From Lineus longissimus (Eukaryota; Nemertea; Pilidiophora; Heteronemertea; Lineidae), in contig NC_088310.1 in assembly GCF_910592395.1 (NCBI RefSeq), forward strand, positions 18,359,501 to 18,423,500: DNA of 64,000 nt. Direction: 5' to 3'. The notes under the pieces are model-generated. The model was not told where the DNA came from. It saw only the letters and a list, made by a program, of their open reading frames with translations, and did not search any database. A program made the position numbers and the translations under genes. Each line of letters begins with the position of its first letter. Positions within the stretch are counted from its first letter, which is position 1. Positions 11,958-21,712 of this stretch are shown one piece after another.

Positions 11958-12938
11958 TTATTGTTGGAAGGCATCATCACCAAGACAACTTCTGGGTGCC
12001 TCTTGTGACACATTGCGTGAGAGGGAACACTGCAAGGGCGCATTCAGCTGTGAACCTGGTGTATTCATTGCGAAGTCTAAGTTCGAGTCAGCTTTAAATG
12101 TTACCTCGAATATGTAACTACTCCATCTATTTGACGTCTCCACGCACAACAAAAAGTCCATGCTTTGCCCTTCACCGTACTTAGAATCAAGATCACGAAT
12201 ACGCAATCGTGATACCTGGGGAAGTCGTCTGCTTTCATCCAGTCCCAAAGTTTCTTCATTTAGGAAAACCTTCTTAAGCCTGCTCAGGTTTTTAAAAACG
12301 AAGTACCACTGGTCCGATTTGTGGACAAGTGTCAATGAAAATTGTCTTTGTGAAATCGTCGCGTCATTAAGTTTTACCTGGACACCCCCTGAAGGTGCAA
12401 GTCTGCCAAACACCATTACCCCGTCACCTATCACTTTATCCTTCGGGTAGAATTCTTTCAATCGTTTTGGCGTGAGAGGCGAGTAGCTGAAAACCACCTT
12501 GTTCTCGTCCGTCCCGCCACCCAGTTGAACTTGTGTTTCAGCCTCCGGATTCTCTTCGACGACAATACCACTATCCGCCACGGAATTGTCCTTTTCTAAT
12601 CCACTGCTGGGAACACCTAACTTAACCGAGACATCTCTCGAAGAAAAATCATTTCGCGGTTTTGCCCTTTTTTCGTTGTCACATCCCGCATTAGCCGTAT
12701 TCGCTACATCTACATTAACTTTCGTGTCGGCATCGTGGTCTACTTCTATGATATTATGTCTCCCCGCATCTTCAATTGATGCGGCTCGCCGGGGTTCCTC
12801 TTCTTTCGTGTCCGCATCGGGGTGTACTTCTATGATATTATGTCTCCCAGCACCTTCGGCTGATACGGCTCGCCGGGGTTCCTCTTCTTTTGTTTCGGCC
12901 TCTGGGTCCTCCTCTACAATGTCACGCCCCGAATCCAT
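11958..12938 (-). CDS. TIFA-like: TIFA-like FHA-domain adaptor, copy 1
   Basis: A predicted 326-residue cytosolic adaptor. The FHA domain (about 170-275) matches TIFA in order: VFGRL, then ISQRQFSL (TIFA also has QFSL), then FKNLS, then LNEETLGLDESRRLP. TIFA is the substrate of ALPK1: its N-terminal phospho-threonine is bound by FHA domains of other TIFA molecules, giving oligomers that recruit TRAF6. Here the N-terminus has a 28-residue repeat (PEAETKEEEPRRA..., PDADTKEEEPRRA...) and four [DE]A[DE]T sites, T16, T44, T72 and T135. No P-x-E-x-x-(acidic/aromatic) TRAF6 motif is visible. The start is the ATG at 12,938: an acceptor lies just upstream at about 12,965 and the exon before it (13,425-13,471) has an in-frame stop. 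The kinase gene follows on the same strand. Confidence 0.85.
   Translation of the reverse strand: MDSGRDIVEEDPEAETKEEEPRRAVSAEGAGRHNIIEVHPDADTKEEEPRRAASIEDAGRHNIIEVDHDADTKVNVDVANTANAGCDNEKRAKPRNDFSSRDVSVKLGVPSSGLEKDNSVADSGIVVEENPEAETQVQLGGGTDENKVVFSYSPLTPKRLKEFYPKDKVIGDGVMVFGRLAPSGGVQVKLNDATISQRQFSLTLVHKSDQWYFVFKNLSRLKKVFLNEETLGLDESRRLPQVSRLRIRDLDSKYGEGQSMDFLLCVETSNRWSSYIFEVTFKADSNLDFAMNTPGSQLNAPLQCSLSRNVSQEAPRSCLGDDAFQQ
12715..12914 (-). repeat. 84-bp coding repeat with DADT-type motifs
   Basis: The segment for residues 12-40 is repeated in tandem with a 28-codon period, and a third unit begins at residue 69 and decays. Each unit opens with the P/H-[DE]-A-[DE]-T motif. Confidence 0.8.
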
Positions 12939-13424
12939 CCTAATATTCTCAACTTCGAAACTATCTATAAGAGACAAGACCACTAATGAATATTCATAGG
13001 TTGGTGTCCTATCAATTAGACGAGTGCATGTTTTTAACTCTCAAGTACATATTTGGAGAGGCATTGAAAAATTATTTGTTGTGGCAAGTCTACAGATATA
13101 AAGAAATTATTTGATGAAAAAATTAATTTCGAATTTTGCTAATTTGGTAATAGGGGGCGTGTTTTGAGATTTTTCTGCCAGTTAGTGGAAATATCAATGT
13201 CTGTCTAATTTGTCGATTATCAAAAAATTTCCGTGGTCAACTACCAGTTATTTTTCACCATTTACTTGCCCGACTGTCCGGAATATCAAAATTTCAGATT
13301 CACAGCCCCACGCAGCATTTGATGCGTCGCGGTCAAACATTGACAATTTAACTGCTAAAAGGCTTAAAAAATCAATGGTGGTTTTGTCTCATAAAGCGAT
13401 ATAACCAGATTGTTGTTTACTCAC

Positions 13425-13471
13425 CATGTACTCGACTTTAGACTGCAAATGGCGCTCGGTAGAATCACGAC
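13425..13471 (-). other. Likely 5' UTR exon of the TIFA-like gene
   Basis: A 47-base exon bounded by a strong acceptor (AAATTTTTAG) and a strong donor (CATG followed by GTGAGT). In the main frame it carries a TAA stop. It ends in ATG, which after splicing would open a 17-codon upstream frame that overlaps the main start. Conserved in the second unit near 49,92x-49,97x. Confidence 0.5.
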
Positions 13472-14802
13472 CTAAAAATTTAACAGAGACACATATTAAT
13501 CAAGATAGTAATCAGAGTTTTGATAAAACGCAGACTTGAATCTATAACCGGCCCATGTAAACTTTAAACTAGTTGTACACCTGTGCAAGTATTTATTCCA
13601 GAAAACTGTGTTTTTATGTCTTGTGTATCTCACACTACATTTTCCAGGTCACAGAACTTGGTGCGGTTAATTGTCAAACGGAACTTTTTTCATGCTTCAT
13701 GAACACTAGAAATGTGCTTAGAAATGAAGTTTCGTTTTAGAATTTGTGGCACCAACAGAAAACCATGTTTCTTGGGTAAATTGGGGGTGCTCTTTCCAAA
13801 AATGAGGTTTTCTGGAGCTTTTTTTTAGGTTGTGAAATATGTCTGTGGAGGAAGTGATAAAATGTCAGACAAATGGAGTAGATTAATGCAGGCCGGTGCA
13901 GAAGTAGAAAGTGTCTCCCTGGAAAAAGTGTCCGGTCCTACTTTATTCTGACGCATTATGGTCCATGGTTCTCTTGATGCCATGACTGTCAACACCTCAG
14001 ATATTAAGGACATTTCAAACTTCTATACCGGCAATTATTAGAATAAATGACGAAATCGGAGTGTATCGATAATACATGTACCAATAAACTCTCCGTTCCA
14101 CTGTTCAGATATCATTCTTCGGAGTGGTCAGTATATTAGTGTCACGCAGACACTTACTGACGGTACACTCTGGACGCCGTGGATCAGCGTCGTCTCTCCC
14201 CTGGGAAGACTATGAAAGGACTGTCGTCACGAATCTTACCGACGGGCTGTCAATTTGCCCCGCGGATTGTTTACAAATTCGCGAGGGGGGGGGGGGGGGG
14301 GGGCAGAAATAGAAGCTTTCAAAGACAACACTTACCTCTTGTTTTCACCGATTTAGAAAGACAAGAGAATTGTTTTCAAGCGCGGGTAGAATGAAATCAA
14401 TGGCGTCCAGTTTGACAGGTCTCGACTCATCGCGTGTCACCATCGCCGACAATACGTAACTGGAATGGTTGGTAATTGATATTTATAGAACGGGGCATTT
14501 CTTTTTCACTTTTCTCAACTTAGGATTGGTCGAATTCGAAATATAATCTTGGGTTTTCCGAGGCCACTTGAATATGTTATACTTTATATTCTTCTCAATA
14601 ACGAAAGCGCAACTACTTTCAATACAAATTTCAATACAAACTGTACATACACATGACATATACAAGGATTATAAGATTTAAGTTCTGTTAAGAAGTCGAA
14701 GTACTCTTTTCAAATTCGACTACACAAATTCTTTGGATTTCAAGTCATCGTATCATAAACTGTCTCCTAATCTTTGACAGATAACATGGCTTGTGCGTTC
14801 TT
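13472..14802. other. Intergenic region upstream of the TIFA-like gene
   Basis: No gene recognised. Minus-strand donor-like sites (CCGTCA followed by GTAAGTGTC near 14,155; AAGAG followed by GTAAGTG near 14,335) suggest further untranslated first exons and a promoter in this stretch. It contains a 19-G run at 14,285-14,303, which is 11 G in the second unit. Confidence 0.45.
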
Positions 14803-15066
14803 CCCGTTGATAATAATAATGAGTCTTTTATATAGCGCAATTCCGTGACACTAAGTTCTCGCTCAAATCGCTTTAGGTTATCTTATTATTACCCCGGTCT
14901 CCACAGAAATCAATCAGGGGTTTCAAGGAGCAACCAGAAGGTGCTCACTTGAACTCGACCAGTAGGGGAACTAAGCAGTGACTCGGCCGGGAGTCGAAAC
15001 CACGACCTCCTGATCATGAGACCGACTCTCTTCCACTGCGCTACCGCTGCCCCGTGCCCCGTTGAT
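14803..15066 (-). mobile_element. tRNA-derived SINE with target-site duplication
   Basis: On the minus strand the element starts at about 15,057 with a tRNA-like head: A box TAGCGCAGTGG and B box GGTTTCGACTCC. A body follows, and the tail is GCGCTATATAAAAG then (ATT)n at 14,812. It is flanked by the 9-bp direct repeat CCCGTTGAT (14,803-14,811 and 15,058-15,066). This is the layout of RNA polymerase III SINEs with tRNA heads. The same insertion is at 51,299-51,562. Confidence 0.85.
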
Positions 15067-15319
15067 GACATCTACCATAGGCCCAAATGTGTTCAGTTCA
15101 TGCTGTGCCAGCTATGGTGAGTCTGTATGATACAGGCAGAGGTTGGCTGATGTACAATGTGCTCGATGGCTGTGTAGGCTGCATCCAGTGCAGAGGAACA
15201 ATCTGCACACCCGGGATCGCGAAGCTCAAGTGACTGGAAGACGGCGTTCCTCCATTAAAGATACAGACTCTATTTCCAGGTAACTGAAGCCAATTGTGGG
15301 CATCCCCAGGATAGCCAGC

Positions 15320-18300
15320 TGGAGACGAGAACATCCAGGTGCTCTAGCCAGATTCGAGGACATGACACTAGTCCGACGAAACGCACACCAAGGACCTCTA
15401 GTGGGGTTACTTGGCCCGAGAACGGTACACATCTTCAGTAGATCAGTATCTATCGGTCCACTAAATACACAACCAGACCTCAAGCAGGTTGTTGGGGCCG
15501 AGGACAGTAAGAATCCAATGAAGGCACATCACCAGCAGGTCATTGGAGTCAGTCTCTGTCCACAAATACACACCCAGAACCACCAGCAGGTGATTGGGGC
15601 AGAGGACAGTAATTGTCCAATGAAGGCACATCACCAACAGGTTATTGGAGACGAGGACAATACTTTTGCAAAGAAGAGATCCCCCGTGGATCAGTCTCTG
15701 TCCACGAATGCACAGCGAGAACCTCCAGCAAGTGATTGGGGCCGAGGACAGTAATTGTCCAATGAAGGCACATCACCAGCAGGTAATTGGAGACGAGGAC
15801 AGTCCTTTCCCAATGAAGAGACATCCTCCGTGGATCAAAATCTGTTCACTGAATGCACACCCAGAACCTCCAGCAGGTCATTGGGGCCGAGGACAGTAAT
15901 TGTCCAATGAAGGCACATCACCAGCAGTTCAATGGAGACGAGGACAGTCCTTTCCCAATGAAGAGACATCCTCCGTGGATCAAAATCTGTTCACTGAATG
16001 CACACCCAGAACCTCCAGCAGGTCATTGGGGCCGAGGACAGTAATTGTCCACTGAAGGCACATATCTGTCCACTGAATCCAATGGACACCCAGAATCTCA
16101 AGCATGTTGTTGGAGCTGAGGACGGTAATTGTCTAATGAGGTCGCATCTCCAGAGGAAAAGTCTGTGTCCACGAATGCTTACCCAGAACCACCAGCAGGT
16201 GAATGGGGCCGAGGACAGTACATTTCCAATGAAGAAACATCCTCCGTCGATCAATATCTCTTCAATGAATGCACACACAGGACCTCCAGCAGGTCATTGG
16301 AGCCCATGACAGTACTTGTCCAATGAAGGCATATCACCAGTGGAACAGTACCTGTCAAATGAATGCACACCCAGGACGTCCAGCAGGTTATTGGAGACGA
16401 GGACAGTCCTTTTTCAATGAAGAGACATCTTCGTGGATCAGTATCTGTTCACTGAATGCACACAAAGGACATCCAGTAGGTCATTGTGGCCAAGGACAGT
16501 ACTTGTCCAATGAAGGCATATCACCAGTGGAAGAGTATATGTCAAATGAATACACAACCAGGACCTCCAGCAGGTCATTGGAGCCGAGGACAGTACTTGT
16601 CTAATGAAGACACATATCTGTCTACTGATTCCAATGGACACCCAGAAACTCCAGTATGTTGTTGAAGCTGAGGACAGTACTTGTCCGATGAAGGCATATC
16701 TCCTGTCCGATGATGGCACACCAAGGACATCCAGTAGGTTATTGGTGCCGAGGACAGTACTTGTCCAATGAAGAGACATCCCCGTGGATCAGTCTCTGTC
16801 CACGAATGCACACCCAGAACCTCCAGCAGGTCATTGGGGCCGAGGACAGTAATTGTCCACTTAAGGCACATCAACAACAGGTTATTAGAGACGAGGACAC
16901 GACTTGTCCAATGAAGAGACATCCTCCGTGGATCAGTCTCTGTACACGAATGCACACCCAGAACCTCTATCAGGTCATTGGAGCCGAGGCCAGTACTTGT
17001 CCAATGAAGGCATATCACCAGTGGAACAGTATCTTTCAAATGAATGCACACCCAGGACGTCCAGCAGGTTATTGGAGACGAGGACAGTCCTTTTCCAAGG
17101 AAGAGACATCCTCCGTGGATCAGTATCTGTCCACTGAATGCACAGCCAGGACCTCCAGCAGGTCATTGGGGCCGAGGCCAGTACTTGTCCAATGAATGCA
17201 TATCACCAATGGAAGAGTTTCTGTGAAATGAATGCACACCAAGGACCTCCAGCAGGTTGTTGGGGGCCGAGGACAGTACTTGTCTAATGAGGTCACATCT
17301 CCAGACGAAAAGTCTGTGTCCACGAATGCCTAGAACCACCAGCAAGTGATTTGGGCCGAGGACAGTAATTGTTCAATGAAGGCACATCACCAGCAGGATT
17401 TTTGAGACGAGGACAGTACTTTTCCAATGAAGATACATCCCCCGGGGATCAGTCTCTGTCCACAAATGCACGCCCAGAACCTCCAGCAGGTCATTGGGGC
17501 TGAGGACAGTAATTGTCCAATGAAGGCACATCACCTGCAGGGTATTGGAGACGAGGGCAGTACCTTTCCAATGAAGAGAGATTCTCCGTGGATCAGTCTC
17601 TGTCCACGAATACACACCCAGAACCTCAAGCAGGTCATTTGGGCCGAGAACAGTACATTTCCAATGAAGAGACATCCCCGTCGATCATTATCCGTTCAGT
17701 AAATGCACCCCCAGGACCTCCAGCAGGTCATTGGAACCGAGGACAGTACTTATCTAATGAAGGCAAATATCTGTCTACTGATTACAATGGACACCAAGAA
17801 CTTCAAGCATGTTGTTGGAGCTGAGAAAAGTACTTGGCCAATGAAGGCATATCTCCTGTCCGATGATGGCACACCCAGGACATCCAGTAGGTTATTGGGG
17901 CCGAGGACAGTACTTGTCCATTGAGGTCACATCTCCAGTGGATAAGTCTCCGTCCACGAATGCATACCCAGAACCTCCAGTAGGTCATTGGGGCCGAGGA
18001 CAGTACTTGTCCAACGAAGGCATATCACCAGTAGAACAGTATCTGTCAAATGAATGCACACCTAGGACGTCCAGCAGGTTATTGGAGACGAGGACAGTCC
18101 TTTTCCAATGAAGAGACATCCCCCGGGAATCAGTCAGTCAATGATGCACACCCAGAACCTCCAGCAGGACATTTGGGCCGAGGACAGTAATTGTCGAGTG
18201 AAGGAACATCAACAACAGGTTATTGGAGACGAGGACAGTACTTTTCCAATGAAGAGACATCCCCGTGGATCAGTATCTCTCCACTGAAAGCACAGCCAGA

Positions 18301-18951
18301 ACTTCCAGCAGGTCATTGGGGCCAAGGACAGTAATTGTCCAATGAAGGCACATCAACAACAGGTTATTAGGGACGAGGACACTACTTTTCCAATGAAGAG
18401 ACATCCCCCGTCGATCAGTATCTCTTCACTGAATGCACACCAAGAATCTCCAGCAGGTCATTGGAGCCGTGGCCAGTACTTGTCCAATGAAGGCATATCA
18501 CCAGTGGAGCAGTATCTGTTAAGTGAATGCACACCCAGGACCTCCAGCAGGTCATTGGGGCCGAGGACAGTACTTGTCCAATGAAGGCATATCACCAGTG
18601 TGCATTCGTGGACAGAGACTGATCCACGGGGGGTGTCTCTTCATTTGTAAAGTAGTGTCCTCGTCTCCAATAACCTGCTGGTGATATGCCATCTTTGGAA
18701 AATTACTGTCCTCGGCTCAAATGACCTGCTGGAGGTTCTGGGTGTGCATTCGTGGACAGAGACTGATCCACGGGGATGTCTCTTCATTGGAAAAGTACTT
18801 TCCTCGTCTCCAACAACCTGCTGGGGAGGTGCCTTCATTGGACAATTACTGTCCTCAGCCCCAATGACCTGCTGAAGGTACTGGGTATGCATTCGTGGAC
18901 GGAGACTTGTCCACTTGAGATTTGACCTCATTAGACAAGTTTTGTCCTTAG
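15320..18951. repeat. Satellite array A2
   Basis: Same family as A1, period about 144-146 bp. The first ~200 bases are degenerate units, then regular ones. Orientation flips at about 18,600 and stays inverted until the BEL element 1 LTR begins at 18,952. It lies about 2.4 kb beyond the TIFA-like gene, so the gene pair is bracketed by satellite on both sides. Confidence 0.9.
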
Positions 18952-19142
18952 TGGATAGGAGTTAATAGTTTCCCAGGAGGATGTGACTGTCTTCGGCTCA
19001 CATCCGGCTGGTGCGGACTTGGTCCGCGGGGGTCGAATGGCGCGCTGAAGAAGAAGGACGGAGATCGAATTTTGTAGCAAGGAATTCCTGAATAAAGCGG
19101 AAGAACTGTTATGTTTTATATCGTCTAAGAGTCTAATAACCA
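18952..19142 (+). repeat. 5' LTR of BEL element 1, copy 1
   Basis: 191 bp, TG...CA ends, contains AATAAAGCGG. It differs from its 3' partner at two positions (CAGGAGG against CAGTAGG, GCAAGGAATT against GCAAAGAATT). Confidence 0.9.
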
Positions 19143-19144
19143 AG

Positions 19145-19160
19145 TGGTAGCAGAGCGTAG
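19145..19160 (+). other. Primer-binding site, BEL element 1
   Basis: TGGTAGCAGAGCGTAG starts two bases after the LTR. A leading TGG complements a tRNA CCA end; the tRNA is not identified. Confidence 0.6.
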
Positions 19161-19205
19161 TTATCAATATAGTATAGAGACTTTAAAGCATAGAGTTCCG
19201 AAAAA

Positions 19206-21712
19206 ATGAGTAAAGATCGGGGTACCCTAAAGATCGAGCCGACCTCCCGCGCCCTGGCCGCTCGCAGGACGCGCCATCAGAACAAGACATGCAAGTTGCA
19301 CGTGTTGATGTACACGATGCACGTGGCGATGTACACGATGTACGTAGCGAAGGCACGCATACAGAAGACGGTGAACAGGATGAGTATAACCTCAATGGAT
19401 TGCATGCTGATGATGATGATGAGCGTGAGAAATGTTCTGAGAAAGAGGTGAGAGAATGGAAAGCACAGAAAGCTGTAGATAAAGCAGGTTTTACAAAGAC
19501 AAGAAGAAAACTGGCGTCGTTGCTGGACGATGTGTTGGAAGAGTTAGGCCTAGACACCGATAGGGATACATCCTTGAGTGAAGATGCCCGTAATCAAATA
19601 GAAGCAGCTGCCAAGAAGGTTGATGATGCTCAAGAGAGGGCGATGAGAACCATGTCGAAGCTGACCTACGCGTATTTAGACAATGGAAAACTTGAAGATT
19701 TCGACAAAATCTCTGATGAGATGGAGAAGATTGCGCAAGAGTATGACGACATAAGCAAGAAACTCGAGGAGTTTTATGTATCAACGAAGAAAAAGCGTGT
19801 TGAGGAAACGCCAGTAGTAACCAGCAGTCCAAGAAGGCCGCCCCCTAGTGTTACCACTGCCAGTGGTACCAGTGACACTATCACCAGTCGTGGTACTACC
19901 ACTACTAGCAGCAGTAGTACCAGCCCAAGCTCAAGACCAGTTGCTGCAGCGGTCACGACCAGCAGTTCCCGTAGAGTCTCATCCGGAAGTTCCAGTTCTC
20001 AGGCCGTTGAGTTTGATCCTACAAGGCATTTAACCCGCGTTACTATCCCCAAGTTTAGTGGTGATAAGAGAAACTACTCAGCATGGAAGGCTGCCTTCAC
20101 TAGTTGCGTCGATGAAACCACTATCACTGCAGAGTACAAGCTGTTGAGACTTAGAGAATGCCTTACTGGTGAAGCTCTGAAAGTTGTTGATGGGTTGGGG
20201 TATTCAGCGTCTGCATATGAAGTTGCTAAGGATCGCCTGGAGAGAAAATACGGAGGCCAGAGGAGGCAGCTTATCCTGAGACTGGATGAGTTAGAGAAGT
20301 TCAAGCAAGTCCGTGATGGGAATGCAAAGGATTTAGAGAAATTGGCAGAACTATTAGATGTCATCACAGTTAATTTGAAGGATGCGCACCAGGAATCTGA
20401 ATTGGGCAGTGGCAGTTTGTTTCTGTCAATACAGCGGAAACTGAGTGAGCTTCTCCTTGCACGCTACCACAGATGGGCCTATGATAAAGCAAAAGAGAAA
20501 ACTGTGATGTCCCTTCGAGAATTTGTAAATGAAGAAACAGAGTTTCAAGTCAACGCTATGGAAGCCATCAGTGGTGTGAGGGATTTTCCCAAGAAAGACC
20601 CAAGAAAAGATAGGAGCTTTGTCACGTCACAAAGTAGCACAGACCGTCAATCACAGTCACACTCCGGAGCCATGGGAAAATACACCAGATCATGCAATGT
20701 ATGCGGTTCAGAGCATGGAGCATGGGAATGTGACAGCTTTAAGGCGATGTCAGTGGACCTGCGGTGGAAAACAGCCAAAGAAAAGAAACTTTGCTACAGA
20801 TGTCTTAGCGGTAATGGTCACAGAGCAGAAAAGTGCCCAAGGACACGTCAATGCAAGATAGATGGCTGCAAACAGACACACCACCGGTTGCTGCATGGAA
20901 AAGCGAAGAGAGCTGAGAGTCGTCGACCCATGGAAGGGAGTGGTAACTACCAAGACTCAGATGAGAGCACAATGGCAACAGTGACACTGGCTGCAAAGAA
21001 CTGGAGTGAAATCGCGCTGAGAACCGTTCCAGTCATAATAAAGCATGGTGGAAAAAGAATAAAGACTAACGCCTTGCTAGATGATGCGAGTACATCGACC
21101 TACATAGATGCAAACTTAGCTGCAGAACTCGGAGTGCAAGGGAAAATTGAACAAACCACAGTTAACGTCCTAAATGGAAAGCTGAAGACATTCACCACCA
21201 TGCCAGTTGAAGTGGGAATAGAAAGTTTGAATCGACGAGTAGATATGAAGATTTGGGCAAAGACAGTGGATAAAGTCACGGGTGATTTAAAAGCAACAGA
21301 TTGGTCTTTGAAGCAGGATCAATATAGCCATTTGAAAGATATCCGGTTTCCAAAGATTGGTAAGAGAACCTCAGTGGATCTCCTGATAGGTGCAGATTAC
21401 AGTGAGCTACATCAAAGCATTCGAGACGTCATTGGTCGACCTGGTGAACCAACAGCGAGAGAGACAAGACTGGGATGGACGTGTATCGGTCCGGTAGGGA
21501 CTCCCTCGGGCCAAAAGAGGGAGGCAACCAACATAGCTTACAGCTTCTTCACCAAGGAGTCGCCATTGCTGCATGAAATCAATGATAACCTGAGAGCATT
21601 TTGGGAGATAGAGAGCATCAGCAAAGTGAATGAAGGACAAACCCCCTTGAATGAGAGTGATCGGAAAGTGCTGCAGAATGCCAGATCGTCAGTCAAGATA
21701 GTAGAGGACTGA
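19206..21712 (+). pseudogene. BEL element 1 gag-protease, broken (copy 1)
   Basis: Gag and aspartic protease of a BEL/Pao element, which make the particle core and process the polyprotein. Visible parts: an acidic N-terminus, a Ser/Thr-rich stretch, VTIPKFSGDKRNYSAWK, zinc knuckles starting CNVCGSEHGAWEC and CYRCLSGNGHRAEKC, and a protease region with LLDDASTSTYI. Compared with the copy at 55,702, a 17-bp insertion next to a repeated AAAGATC breaks the start, leaving an open frame from 19,289. A TGA at 21,710-21,712 ends the frame where the other copy reads on. Confidence 0.85.

Noticed and set aside
5378-12938. A single gene fusing the kinase to the FHA domain
   Set aside because: The FHA frame has its own stop and a poly(A) signal before the kinase, and the possible linking exon (11,142-11,290) is out of frame with the kinase start.
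14990-15057. A tRNA gene on the minus strand
   Set aside because: A and B boxes are present, but the sequence continues into a SINE body and tail with target-site duplication, so it is a SINE head.
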